NCBI GenBank assembly: GCA_032718475.1
Contig: JAUCBJ010009143.1
Coordinates: forward strand, 180,657-244,656
Direction of reading: 5' to 3'
Origin: Nemertoderma westbladi
Taxonomy: Eukaryota > Xenacoelomorpha > Nemertodermatida > Nemertodermatidae
Length of the DNA stretch: 64,000 bases
Shown here: positions 44,242 to 58,534 of the stretch, piece by piece
Numbering within the stretch: position 1 is the stretch's first letter
How the letters are laid out: every line of letters starts with the position of its first letter
Notes under the pieces: generated by a model
Databases searched by the model: none
Told to the model about the DNA's origin: nothing
What the model saw: the letters and a program-made list of their open reading frames with translations, nothing else
Position numbers and translations under genes: made by a program

Positions 44242-47200
44242 GCACTCCAGATTAATTTATCTTCTACTTCAACTGGGCCACCAGATCTCCCTATTAATCT
44301 ACCTTCTACTTCCGCACACTCGAAGCCTCACCACCTGGCCAGCAGCACTCCAGATTAATTTATCTTCTACTTCAACTGGGCTACCAGATCTCCCTATTAA
44401 TCTACCTTCTACTTCCGCACACTCGAAGCCTCACCACCTGGCCAGCAGCACTCCAGATTAATTTATCTTCTACTTCAACTGGGCCACAATATCTCCCTAT
44501 TAATCTACCTTCTACTTCCGCACACTCGAAGCCTCACCACCTGGCCAGCAGCACTCCAGATTAATTTATCTTCTACTTCAACTGGGCTACCAGATCTCCC
44601 TATTAATCTACCTTCTACTTCCGCACACTCGAAGCCTCACCACCTGGCCAGCAGCACTCCAGATTAATTTATCTTCTACTTCAACTGGGCTACCAGATCT
44701 CCCTATTAATCTACCTTCTACTTCCGCACACTCGAAGCCTCACCACCTGGCGAGCAGCACTCCAGATTAATTTATCTTCTACTTCAACTGGGCTACCAGA
44801 TCTCCCTATAAATCTACCTTCTACTTCCTCACACTCGAAGCCTCACCACCTGGTCAGCAGCACTCCAGATTAATTTATCTTCTACTTCAACTGGGCTACC
44901 AGATCTCCCTATTAATCTACCTTCTACTTTCGCACACTCGAAGCCTCACCACCTGGCCAGCAGCACTCCAGATTAATTTATCTTCTACTTCAACTGGGCC
45001 ACCAGATCTCCCTAATAATCTACCTTCTACTTCCGCACACTCGAAGCCTCACCACCTGGCCAGCAGCACTCCAGATTAATTTATCTTCTACTTCAACTGG
45101 GCCACCAGATCTCCCAATTAATCCAACTTCTACTTCCGCACACTCGAAGCCTCATCAACTGGGCCAGCAGCACTCCATATTAATTTATCTTCTACTTCAA
45201 CTGGGCCTCCAGATCTCCCGATTAATCCAACTTCTACTTCCGCACACTCGAAGCCTCACCACCTGGCCAGCAGCACTCCAGATTAATTTATCTTCTACTT
45301 CAACTGGGCCACCAGATCTCCCGATTAATCCAACTTCTACTTCCGAACACTCGAAGCCTCACCACCTGGCCAGCAGCACTCCAGATTAATTTATCTTCTA
45401 ATTCAACTGGGCCACCAGATCTCCCGATTAATCCAACCTCTACTTTCGCACACTCGAAGCCTCATCAACTGGGCCAGCAGCACTCCAGATTAGTTTATCT
45501 TCTACTTCAACTGGGCCTCCAGATCTCCCTATTAATCTACCTTCTACTTCTGCACACTCGAAGCCTCACCACCTGGCCAGCAGCACTCCAGATTAATTTA
45601 TCTTCTACTTCAACTGGGCCACCAGATCTCCCTATTAATCTACCTTCTACTTCCGCACACTCGAAGCCTCACCACCTGGCCAGCAGCACTCCAGATTAAT
45701 TTATCTTCTACTTCAACTGAGCCACCAGATCTCCCTATTAATCTACCTTCTACTTCGGCCCACTCGAAGCCTCACTACCTGGCCAGCAGCACTCCAGATT
45801 AATTTATCTTCTACTTCAACTGGGCCACCAGATCTCCCTATTAATATACCTTCTACTTCCGCACACTCGAAGCCTCACCACCTGGCCAGCAGCACTCCAG
45901 ATTAATTTATCTTCTACTTCAATTGGGCCACCAGATCTCCCTATTAATCTACCTTCTACTTCCGCACACTCGAAGCCTCACCACCTGGCCAGCATCACTC
46001 CAGATTAATTTATCTTCTACTTCAACTGGGCCACAATATCTCCCTATTAATCTACCTTCTACTTCCGCACACTCAAAGCCTCACCACCTGGCCAGCATCA
46101 CTCCAGATTAATTTATCTTCTACTTCAACTGGGTCACCAGATCTTCCTATTAATCTACCTTCTACTTCCGCACACTCGAAGCCTCACCACCTGGCCAGCA
46201 GCACTCCAGATTAATTTATCTTCTACTTCAACTGGGCCACCAGATCTCCCTATTAATCTACCTTCTACTTCCGCACACTCGAAGCCTCACCACCTGGCCA
46301 GCAGCACTCCAGATTAATTTATCTTCTACTTCAACTGGGCCACCAGCTCTCCCTATTAATCTACCTTCTACTTCCGCACACTCGAAGTCTCACCACCTGG
46401 CCAGCAGCACTCCAGATTAATTTATCTTCTACTTCAACTGGGCCACCAGATCTCCCTATTAATCTACATTCTACTTCCGCACACTCGAAGCCTCACCACC
46501 TGGCCAGCAGCACTCCAGATTAATTTATCTTCTACTTCAACTGGGCCACCAGATCTCCCTATTAATCTACCTTCTACTTCCGCACACTCGAAGCCTCACC
46601 ACCTGGCCAGCATCACTCCAGATTAATTTATCTTCTACTTAAACTGGGCCACCAGATCTCCCTATTAATCTACCTTCTACTTCCGCACACTCGAAGCCTC
46701 ACCACCTGGCCAGCAGCACTCCAGATTAATTTATCTTCTACTTCAACTGGGCCACCAGATCTCCCTATTAATCTACCTTCTACTTCCGCACACTCGAGGC
46801 CTCACCACCTGGCCAGCAGCACTCCAGATTAATTTATCTTCTTCTTCAACTGGGCCACCAGATCTCCCTATTAATCTACCTTCTACTTCCGCACCCTCGA
46901 AGCCTCACCACCTGGCCAGCAGCACTCCAGATTAATTTATCTTCTACTTCAACTGGGCCACCAGATCTCCCGATTAATCCAACTTCTACTTCCGCGCACT
47001 CGAAGCCTCACCACATGGCCAGCAGCACTCCAGATTAATTTATCTTCTACTTCAACTGGGCCACCAGATCTTCCTATTAATCTACCTTCTACTTCCGCAC
47101 ACTCGAAGCCTCACCACCTGGCCAGCAGCACTCCAGATTAATTTATCTTCTACTTCAACTGGGCCACCAGATCTCCCTATTAATCTACCTTCTACTTCCG

Positions 47201-47339
47201 CACACTCGAAGCCTCACCATCTGGCCAGCAGCACTCCAGATTAATTTATCTTCTACTTCAACTGGGCCACCAGCTCTCCCTATTAATCTACCTTCTACTT
47301 CCGCACACTCGAAGCCTCACCACCTGGCCAGCAGCACTC

Positions 47340-48020
47340 CAGATTAATTTATCTTCTACTTCAACTGGGCCACCAGATCTTCCTATTAATCTACCTTCTA
47401 CTTCCGCACACTCGAAGCCTCACCACCTGGCCAGCAGCACTCCAGATTAATTTATCTTCTACTTCAACTGGGCCACCAGATCTCCCTAGTAATCTACCTT
47501 CTACTTCCGCACACTCGAAGCCTCACCACCTGGCCAGCAGCAGTCCAGATTAATTTATCTTCTACTTCAACTGGGCCACCAGCTCTTCCTATTAATCTAC
47601 CTTCTACTTCCGCACATTCGAAGCCTCACCACCTGGCCAGCAGCACTCCAGATTAATTTATCTTCTACTTCAACTGGGCCACCAGATCTCCCTATTAATC
47701 TACCTTCTACTTCCGCACACTCGAAGCCTCACCACCTGGCCAGCAGCACTCCAGATTAATTTATCTTCTACTTTAACTGGGCCACAATATCTCCCTATTA
47801 ATCTACCTTCTACTTCCGCACACTCGAAGCCTCACCACCTGGCCAGCAGCACTCCAGATTAATTTATCTTCTACTTTAACTGGGCCACAATATCTCCCTA
47901 TTAATCTACCTTCTGTTTCCGCACACTCGAAGCCTCACCACCTGTCCAGCAGCACTCCAGATTAATTTATCTTCTACTTCAACTGGGCCACCAGATCTCC
48001 CTATTAATCTACCTTCTACT
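47340..48020. repeat. Dispersed duplication, copy 1 (partner 5769 bp downstream)
   Basis: A run of rare variants ('gatcttcctatt', 'ccctagtaa', 'cagcagtccag', 'cacattcg', two 'ctttaactgggccacaat', 'ctgtttccg', 'cctgtccagc') recurs in the same order at 53109-53789. The offset is 5769 bp, or 56 x 103 + 1. One difference is 'cagctcttcc' here against 'cagctctccc' there. Confidence 0.86.
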
Positions 48021-50229
48021 TCCGCACACTCGAGGCCTCACCACCTGGCCAGCAGCACTCCAGATTAATTTATCTTCTACTTCAACTGGGCCACCAGATC
48101 TCCCTATTAATCTACCTTCTACTTCCGCACCCTCGAAGCCTCACCACCTGGCCAGCAGCACTACAGATTAATTTATCTTCTACCTCAACTGGGCCACAAT
48201 ATCTCCCTATTAATCTACCTTCTACTTCCGCACACTCGAAGCCTCACCACCTGGCCAGCAGCACTCCAGAATAATTTATCTTCTACTTCAACTGGGCCAC
48301 CAGATCTCCCTATTAATCTACCTTCTACTTCCGCACACTCGAGGCCTCACCACCTGGCCAGCAGCACTCCAGATTAATTTATCTTCTACTTCAACTGGGC
48401 CACCAGATCTCCCTATTAATCTACCTTCTACTTCCGCACCCTCGAAGCCTCACCACCTGGCCAGCAGCACTCCAGATTAATTTATCTTCTACTTCAACTG
48501 GGCCACCAGATCTCCCGATTAATCCAACTTCTACTTCCGCACACTCGAAGCCTCACCACCTGGCCAGCAGCACTCCAGATTAATTTATCTTCTACTTCAA
48601 CTGGGCCACCAGATCTCCCGATTAATCCAACTTCTACTTCCGCACACTCGAAGCCTCACCACCTGGCCAGCAGCACTCCAGATTAATTTATCTTCTACTT
48701 CAACTGGGCCACCAGATCTCCCTATTAATCTATCTTCTACTTCCGCACCCTCGAAGCCTCACCACCTGGCCAGCAACACTCCAGATTAATTTATCTTCTA
48801 CTTCAACTGGGCCACCAGATCTCCCTATTAATCTACCTTCTACTTCCGCACACTCGAAGCCTCACCACCTGGCCAGCAACACTCCAGATTAATTTATCTT
48901 CTACTTCAACTGGGCCACCAGATCTCCCTATTAATCTATCTTCTACTTCCGCACCCTCGAAGCCTCACCACCTGGCCAGCAGCACTCCAGATTAATTTAT
49001 CTTTTACTTCAACTGGGCCACCAGATCTCCCTATTAATCTACCTTCTACTTCGGCACACTCGAAGCCTCACCACCTGGCCAGCAACACTCCAGATTAATT
49101 TATCTTCTACTTCAACTGGGCCACCAGATCTCCCTATTAATCTATCTTCTACTTCGGCACACTCGAAGCCTCACCACCTGGCCAGCAGCACTCCAGATTA
49201 ATTTATCTTCTACTTCAACTGGGCCACCAGATCTCAATATTATTCTACCTTCTACTTTCGCACACTCGAAGCCTCACCACCCGGCCAGCGGCACTCCAGA
49301 TTAATTTATATTTTACTTCAAATGGGCCACCAGATCTCCCTATTAATCTACCTTCTACTTCCGCACACTCGAAGCCTCACCACCTGGCCAGCATCACTCC
49401 AGATTAATTTATCTTCTACTTCAACTGGGCCACCAGATCTCAATATTATTCTACCTTCTACTTTCGCACACTCGAAGCCTCACCACCCGGCCAGCGGCAC
49501 TCCAGATTAATTTATCTTCTACTTCAACTGGGCCACCAGATCTCCCTATTAATCTATCTTCTACTTCGGCACACTCGAAGCCTCACCACCTGGCCAGCAG
49601 CACTCCAGATTAATTTATCTTCTACTTCAACTGGGCCACCAGATCTCCCTATTAATCTATCTTCTACTTCGGCACACTCGAAGCCTCACCACCTGGCCAG
49701 CAGCACTCCAGATTAATTTATCTTCTACTTCAACTGGGCCACCAGATCTCAATATTATTCTACCTTCTACTTTCGCACACTCGAAGCCTCACCACCCGGC
49801 CAGCGGCACTCCAGATTAATTTATATTTTACTTCAAATGGGCCACCAGATCTCCCTATTAATCTACCTTCTACTTCCGCACACTCGAAGCCTCACCACCC
49901 GGCCAGCGGCACTCCAGATTAATTTATATTTTACTTCAAATGGGCCACCAGATCTCCCTATTAATCTACCTTCTACTTCCGCACACTCGAAGCCTCACCA
50001 CCTGGCCAGCAGCACTCCAGATTAATTTATATTTTACTTCAAATGGGCCACCAGATCTCCCTATTAATCTACCTTCTACTTCCGCACACTCGAAGCCTCA
50101 CCACCTGGCCAGCAGCACTCCAGATTAATTTATCTTCTACTTCAACTGGGCCACCAGATCTCCCTATTAATCTATCTTCTACTTCGGCACACTCGAAGCC
50201 TCACCACCTGGCCAGCAGCACTCCAGATT

Positions 50230-51670
50230 AATTTATCTTCTACTTCAACTGGGCCACCAGATCTCAATATTATTCTACCTTCTACTTCCGCACACTCGAG
50301 GCCTCACCACCTGGCTAGCAGCACTCCAGATTAATTTATCTTCTACTTCAACTGGGCCACTAGATCTCCCTATTAATCTACCTTCTACTTCCGCACACTC
50401 GAAGCCTCACCACCTGGCCAACAGCACTCCAGATTAATTTATCTTCTACTTCAACTGGGCCACCAGATCTCCCTATTAATCTACCTTCTACTTCCGCACA
50501 CTCGAGGCCTCACCACCTGGCCAGCAGCACTCCAGATTAATTTATCTTCTACTTCAACTGGGCCACCAGATCTCCCTATTAATCTACCTTCTACTTCCGC
50601 ACACTCGAAGCCTCACCACCTGGCCAGCAGCACTCCAGATTAATTTATATTCTACTTCAAATGGGCCACCAGATCTCCCTATTAATCTACCTTCTACTTC
50701 CGCACACTCGAGGCCTCACCACCTGGCCAGCAGCACTCCAGATTAATTTATCTTCTACTTCAACTGGGCCACCAGATCTCCCTATTAATCTACCTTCTAC
50801 TTCCGCACACTCGAGGCCTCACCACCTGGCCAGCAGCACTCCAGATTAATTTATCTTCTACTTCAACTGGGCCACCAGATCTCCCAATTAATCTACCTTC
50901 TACTTCCGCACACTCGAGGCCTCACCACCTGGCCAGCAGCACTCCAGATTAATTTATCTTCTACTTCAACTGGGCCACCAGATCTCAATATTATTCTACC
51001 TTCTACTTCCGCACACTCGAGGCCTCACCACCTGGCTAGCAGCACTCCAGATTAATTTATCTTCTACTTCAACTGGGCCACTAGATCTCCCTATTAATCT
51101 ACCTTCTACTTCCGCACACTCGAAGCCTCACCACCTGGCCAGCAGCACTCCAGATTAATTTATCTTCTACTTCAACTGGGCCACCAGATCTCCCTATTAA
51201 TCTACCTTCTACTTCCGCACACTCGAGGCCTCACCACCTGGCCAGCAGCACTCCAGATTAATTTATCTTCTACTTCAACTGGGCCACTAGATCTCCCTAT
51301 TAATCTACCTTCTACTTCCGCACACTCGAAGCCTCACCACCTGGCCAGCAGCACTCCAGATTAATTTATCTTTTACTTCAACTGGGCCACCATATCTCCC
51401 TATTAATCTACCTTCTACTTCCGCACACTCGAGGCCTCACCACCTGGCCAGCAGCACTCCAGATTAATTTATCTTCTACTTCAACTGGGCCACCAGATCT
51501 CCCTATTAATCTACCTTCTACTTCCGCACACTCGAAGCCTCACCACCTGGCCAGCAGCACTCCAGATTAATTTATCTTCTACTTCAACTGGGCCACCAGA
51601 TCTCCCTATTAATCTACCTTCTACTTCCGCACACTCGAGGCCTCACCACCTGGCCAGCAGCACTCCAGAT
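50230..51670. repeat. 721-bp tandem duplication (7-mer)
   Basis: Markers at 721 bp: 'atctcaatat' (50261 and 50982), 'ctggctagca' (50311 and 51032), 'gggccactag' (50354 and 51075). A private 'ccaacagc' in the first copy has no counterpart. Most monomers in and around it carry 'cgaggcctcacc', which marks a local subfamily. Confidence 0.8.
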
Positions 51671-53108
51671 TAATTTATCTTCTACTTCAACTGGGCCACC
51701 AGATCTCCCTATTAATCTACCTTCTACTTCCGCACACTCGAAGCCTCACCACCTGGCCAGCAGCACTCCAGATTAATTTATCTTCTACTTCAACTGGGCC
51801 ACCATATCTCCCTATTAATCTACCTTCTACTTCCGCACACTCGAGGCCTCACCACCTGGCCAGCAGCACTCCAGATTAATTTATCTTCTACTTCAACTGG
51901 GCCACCAGATCTCCCTATTAATCTACCTTCTACTTCCGCACACTCGAAGCCTCACCACCTGGCCAGCAGCACTCCAGATTAATTTATCTTCTACTTCAAC
52001 TGGGCCACCAGATCTCCCAATTAATCCAACTTCTACTTCCGCACACTCGAAGCTTCATCAACTGGGCCAGCAGCACTCCAGATTAATTTATCTTCTACTT
52101 CAACTGGGCCACCAGATCTCCCGATTAATCCAACTTCTACTTCCGCACACTCGAAGCCTCACCACCTGGCCAGCAGCACTCCAGATTAATTTAACTTCTA
52201 CTTCAACTGGGCCACCAGATCTTCCGATTAATCCAACTTCTACTTCCGCACACTCGAAGCCTCACCACCTGGCCAGCAGCACTCCAGATTAATTTATCTT
52301 CTACTTCAACTGGGCCACCAGATCTCCCGATCAATCCAACTTCTACTTCCGTACACTCGAAGCCTTACCATCTGGCCAGCAGCACTCCAGATTAATTTAT
52401 CTTCTACTTCAACTGGGCCACCAGATCTCCCGATTAATCCAACTTCTACTTCCGTACACTCGAAGCCTCACCACCTGGCCAGCAGCACTCCAGATTAATT
52501 TATCTTCTACTTCAACTGGGCCACCAGATCTCCCGATTAATCCAACTTCTACTTCCGTACACTCGAAGCCTCACCACCTGGCCAGCAGCACTCCAGATTA
52601 ATTTATCTTCTACTTCAACTGGGCCACCAGATCTCCCGATTAATCCAACTTCTACTTCCGTACACTCGAAGCCTCACCACCTGGCCAGCAGCACTCCAGA
52701 TTAATTTATCTTCTACTTCAACTGGGCCACCAGATCTCCCGATTAATCCAACTTCTACTTCCCACACTCGAAGCCTCACCACCTGGCCAGCAGCACTCCA
52801 GATTAATTTATCTTCTACTTCAACTGGGCCACCAGATCTCCCTATTAATCCAACTTCTACTTCCGCACACTCGAAGCCTCATCAACTGGGCCAGCAGCAC
52901 TCCAGATTAATTTATCTTCTACTTCAACTGGGCCACCAGATCTCCCGATTAATCCAACTTCTACTTCCGTACACTCGAAGCCTCACCACCTGGCCAGCAG
53001 CACTCCAGATTAATTTATCTTCTACTTCAACTGGGCCACCAGATCTCCCGATTAATCCAACTTCTACTTCCGTACACTCGAAGCCTCACCACCTGGCCAG
53101 CAGCACTC

Positions 53109-53789
53109 CAGATTAATTTATCTTCTACTTCAACTGGGCCACCAGATCTTCCTATTAATCTACCTTCTACTTCCGCACACTCGAAGCCTCACCACCTGGC
53201 CAGCAGCACTCCAGATTAATTTATCTTCTACTTCAACTGGGCCACCAGATCTCCCTAGTAATCTACCTTCTACTTCCGCACACTCGAAGCCTCACCACCT
53301 GGCCAGCAGCAGTCCAGATTAATTTATCTTCTACTTCAACTGGGCCACCAGCTCTCCCTATTAATCTACCTTCTACTTCCGCACATTCGAAGCCTCACCA
53401 CCTGGCCAGCAGCACTCCAGATTAATTTATCTTCTACTTCAACTGGGCCACCAGATCTCCCTATTAATCTACCTTCTACTTCCGCACACTCGAAGCCTCA
53501 CCACCTGGCCAGCAGCACTCCAGATTAATTTATCTTCTACTTTAACTGGGCCACAATATCTCCCTATTAATCTACCTTCTACTTCCGCACACTCGAAGCC
53601 TCACCACCTGGCCAGCAGCACTCCAGATTAATTTATCTTCTACTTTAACTGGGCCACAATATCTCCCTATTAATCTACCTTCTGTTTCCGCACACTCGAA
53701 GCCTCACCACCTGTCCAGCAGCACTCCAGATTAATTTATCTTCTACTTCAACTGGGCCACCAGATCTCCCTATTAATCTACCTTCTACT
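53109..53789. repeat. Dispersed duplication, copy 2
   Basis: Partner of 47340-48020. Its last three monomers ('ctttaactgggccacaat', 'ctgtttccg' with 'cctgtccagc', and 'actacag' with 'tacctcaactg') are then repeated 309 bp on ('ctgtttcc' at 53682 and 53991), so this copy was extended by a trimer duplication after it separated from copy 1. Confidence 0.84.
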
Positions 53790-56700
53790 TCCGCACACTC
53801 GAAGCCTCACCACCTGGCCAGCAGCACTACAGATCAATTTATCTTCTACCTCAACTGGGCCACAATATCTCCCTATTAATCTACCTTCTACTTCCGCACA
53901 CTCGAAGCCTCACCACCTGGCCAGCAGCACTCCAGATTAATTTATCTTCTACTTTAACTGGGCCACAATATCTCCCTATTAATCTACCTTCTGTTTCCGC
54001 ACACTCGAAGCCTCACCACCTGTCCAGCAGCACTCCAGATTAATTTATCTTCTACTTCAACTGGGCCACCAGATCTCCCTATTAATCTACCTTCTACTTC
54101 CGCACACTCGAAGCCTCACCACCTGGCCAGCAGCACTACAGATTAATTTATCTTCTACCTCAACTGGGCCACAATATCTCCCTATTAATCTACCTTCTAC
54201 TTCCGCACACTCGAAGCCTCACCACCTGGCCAGCAGCACTCCAGATTAATTTATCTTCTACTTCAACTGGGCCACCAGATCTCCCTATTAATCTACCTTC
54301 TACTTCCGCACACTCGAGGCCTCACCACCTGGCCAGCAGCACTCCAGATTAATTTATCTTCTACTTCAACTGGGCCACCAGATCTCCCTATTAATCTACC
54401 TTCTACTTCCGCACCCTCGAAGCCTCACCACCTGGCCAGCAGCACTCCAGATTAATTTATCTTCTACTTCAACTGGGCCACCAGATCTCCCGATTAATCT
54501 AACTTCTACTTCCGCACACTCGAAGCCTCACCACCTGGCCAGCAGCACTCCAGATTAATTTATCTTCTACTTCAACTGGGCCACCAGATCTCCCTATTAA
54601 TCTACCTTCTACTTCCGCACACTCGAAGCCTCATCACCTGGCCAGCAGCACTCCAGATTAATTTATCTTTTACTTCAACTGGGCCACCAGATCTCCCTAT
54701 TAATCTACATTCTGCTTCCTCGAAGCCTCACCACCTGGCCAGCAGCACTCTAGATTAATTTATCTTCTACTTCAACTGGGCCACCAGATCTCCCCATTAA
54801 TCTACCTTCTACTTCCACACACTCGAAGCCTCACCACCTGGCCAGCAGCACTCCAGATTAATTTATCTTCTACTTCAACTGGGCCACCAGATCTCCCTAT
54901 TAATCTACCTTCTACTTCCGCACACTCGAAGCCTCACCACCTGGCCAGCAGCACTCCAGATTAATTTATCTTCTACTTCAACTGGGCCACCAGATCTCCC
55001 TATTAATCTAACTTCTACTTCCGCACACTCGAAGCCTCACCACCTGGCCAGCAGCACTCCAGATTAATTTATCTTCTACTTCAACTGGGCCACCAGATCT
55101 CCCTATTAATCTACCTTCTACTTCCGCACACTCGAAGCCTCATCACCTGGCCAGCAGCACTCCAGATTAATTTATCTTTTACTTCAACTGGGCCACCAGA
55201 TCTCCCTATTAATCTACCTTCTACTTCGGCACACTCGAAGCCTCACCACCTGGCCAGCAGCACTCCAGATTAATTTATCTTCTACTTCAACTGGGCCACC
55301 AGATCTCAATATTATTCTACCTTCTACTTTCGCACACTCGAAGCCTCACCACCCGGCCAGCGGCACTCCAGATTAATTTATATTTTACTTCAAATGGGCC
55401 ACCAGATCTCCCTATTAATCTACCTTCTACTTCCGCACACTCGAAGCCTCACCACCTGGCCAGCAGCACTCCAGATTAATTTATCTTCTACTTCAACTGG
55501 GCCACAATATCTCCCTATTAATCTACCTTCTACTTCCGCACACTCGAGGCCTCACCACCTGGCCAGCAGCACTCCAGATTAATTTATCTTCTACTTCAAC
55601 TGGGCCACTATATCTCCCTATTAATCTACCTTCTACTTCCGCACACTCGAAGCCTCACCACCTGGCCAGCAGCACTCCAGATTAATTTATCTTCTACTTC
55701 AACTGGGCCACCAGATCTCCCTATTAATCTACCTTCTACTTCCGCACACTCGAAGCCTCACCACCTGGCCAGCAGCACTCCAGATTAATTTATCTTCTAC
55801 TCCAACTGGGCCACCAGATCTCCCAATTAATCCAACTTCTACTTCCGCACACTCGAAGCCTCATCAACTGGGCCAGCAGCACTCCAGATTAATTTATCTT
55901 CTACTTCAACTGGGCCTCCAGATCTCCCGATTAATCCAACTTCTACTTCCGCACACTCGAAGCCTCACCACCTGGCCAGCAGCACTCCAGATTAATTTAT
56001 CTTCTACTTCAACTGGGCCACCAGATCTCCCGATTAATCCAACTTCTACTTCCGCACACTCGAAGCCTCACCACCTGGCCAGCAGCACTCCAGATTAATT
56101 TATCTTCTACTTCAACTGGGCCACCAGATCTCCCGATTAATCCAACTTCTACTTCCGCACACTCGAAGCCTCACCACCTGGCCAGCAGCACTCCAGATTA
56201 ATTTATCTTCTACTTCAACTGGGCCACCAGATCTCCCGATTAATCCAACTTCTACTTCCGCACACTCGAAGCCTCACCACCTGGCCAGCAGCACTCCAGA
56301 TTAATTTATCTTCTACTTCAACTGGGCCACCAGATCTCCCTATTAATCTACCTTCTACTTCCGCACACTCGAAGCCTCACCACATGGCCAGCAGCACTCC
56401 AGATTAATTTATCTTCTACTTCAACTGGGCCACCAGATCTCCCGATTAATCCAACTTCTACTTCCGCACACTCGAAGCCTCACCACCTGGCCAGCAGCAC
56501 TCCAGATTAATTTATCTTCTACTTCAACTGGGCCACCAGATCTCCCGATTAATCCAACTTCTACTTCCGCACACTCGAAGCCTCACCACCTGGCCAGCAG
56601 CACTCCAGATTAATTTATCTTCTACTTCAACTGGGCCACCAGATCTCCCGATTAATCCAACTTCTACTTCCGCACACTCGAAGCCTCACCACCTGGCCAG

Positions 56701-56829
56701 CAGCACTCCAGATTAATTTATCTTCTACTTCAACTGGGCCACCAGATCTCCCTATTAATCCAACTTCTACTTCCGCACACTCGAAGCCTCATCAACTGGG
56801 CCAGCAGCACTCCAGATTAATTTATCTTC

Positions 56830-58534
56830 TACTTCAACTGGGCCACCAGATCTCCCGATTAATCCAACTTCTACTTCCGCACACTCGAAGCCTCACCACC
56901 TGGCCAGCAGCACTCCAGATTAATTTATCTTCTACTTCAACTGGGCCACCAGATCTCCCGATTAATCCAACTTCTACTTCCGCACACTCGAAGCCTCACC
57001 ACCTGGCCAGCAGCACTCCAGATTAATTTATCTTCTACTTCAACTGGGCCACCAGATCTCCCGATTAATCCAACTTCTACTTCCGCACACTCGAAGCCTC
57101 TCCACCTGGCCAGCAGCACTCCAGATTAATTTATCTTCTACTTCAACTGGGCCACCAGATCTCCCGATTAATCCAACTTCTACTTCCGCACACTCGAAGC
57201 CTCACCACCTGGCCAGCAGCACTCCAGATTAATTTATCTTCTACTTCAACTGGGCCACCAGATCTCCCTATTAATCCAACTTCTACTTCCGCACACTCGA
57301 AGCCTCATCAACTGGGCCAGCAGCACTCCAGATTAATTTATCTTCTACTTCAACTGGGCCACCAGATCTCCCGATTAATCCAACTTCTACTTCCGCACAC
57401 TCGAAGCCTCACCACCTGGCCAGCAGCACTCCAGATTAATTTATCTTCTACTTCAACTGGGCCACCAGATCTCCCGATTAATCCAACTTCTACTTCCGTA
57501 CACTCGAAGCCTCACCACCTGGCCAGCAGCACTCCAGATTAATTTATCTTCTACTTCAACTGGGCCACCAGATCTCCCTATTAATCTACCTTCTACTTCC
57601 GCACACTCGAAGCCTCACCACCTGGCCAGCAGCACTCCAGATTAATTTATCTTCTACTTCAACTGGGCCACCAGATCTCCCTATTAATCTACCTTCTACT
57701 TCCGCACACTCGAAGCCTCACCACCTGGCCAGCAGCACTCCAGATTAATTTATCTTCTACTTCAACTGGGCCACCAGATCTCCCGATTAATCCAACTTCT
57801 ACTTCCGCACACTCGAAGCCTCACCACCTGGCCAGCAGCACTCCAGATTAATTTATCTTCTACTTCAACTGGGCCACCAGATCTCCCTATTAATCCAACT
57901 TCTACTTCCGCACACTCGAAGCCTCACCACCTGGCCAGCAGCACTCCAGATTAATTTATCTTCTACTTCAACTGGGCCACCAGATCTCCCGATTAATCCA
58001 ACTTCTACTTCCGCACACTCGAAGCCTCACCACCTGGCCAGCAGCACTCCAGATTAATTTATCTTCTACTTCAACTGGGCCACCAGATCTCCCGATTAAT
58101 CCAACTTCTACTTCCGCACACTCGAAGCCTCACCACCTGGCCAGCAGCACTCCAGATTAATTTATCTTCTACTTCAACTGGGCCACCAGATCTCCCGATT
58201 AATCCAACTTCTACTTCCGCACACTCGAAGCCTCTCCACCTGGCCAGCAGCACTCCAGATTAATTTATCTTCTACTTCAACTGGGCCACCAGATCTCCCT
58301 ATTAATCTACCTTCTACTTCCGCACACTCGAAGCCTCACCACCTGGCCAGCAGCACTCCAGATTAATTTATCTTCTACTTCAACTGGGCCACCAGATCTC
58401 CCTATTAATCCAACTTCTACTTCCGCACACTCGAAGCCTCATCAACTGGGCCAGCAGCACTCCAGATTAATTTATCTTCTACTTCAACTGGGCCACCAGA
58501 TCTCCCTATTAATCCAACTTCTACTTCCGCACAC
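56830..58534. repeat. 1134-bp offset duplication (11 monomers + 1 bp)
   Basis: 'gcctctccacctgg' at 57101 and 58235 and 'catcaactggg' at about 57310 and 58444 match at 1134 bp. The two minus-strand 60-codon frames at 56937-57119 and 58071-58253 are identical copies created by it. Other variants (for example 'ttccgtacac' at 57498) are not shared, so the duplication covers only about 570 bp on each side. Confidence 0.65.
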
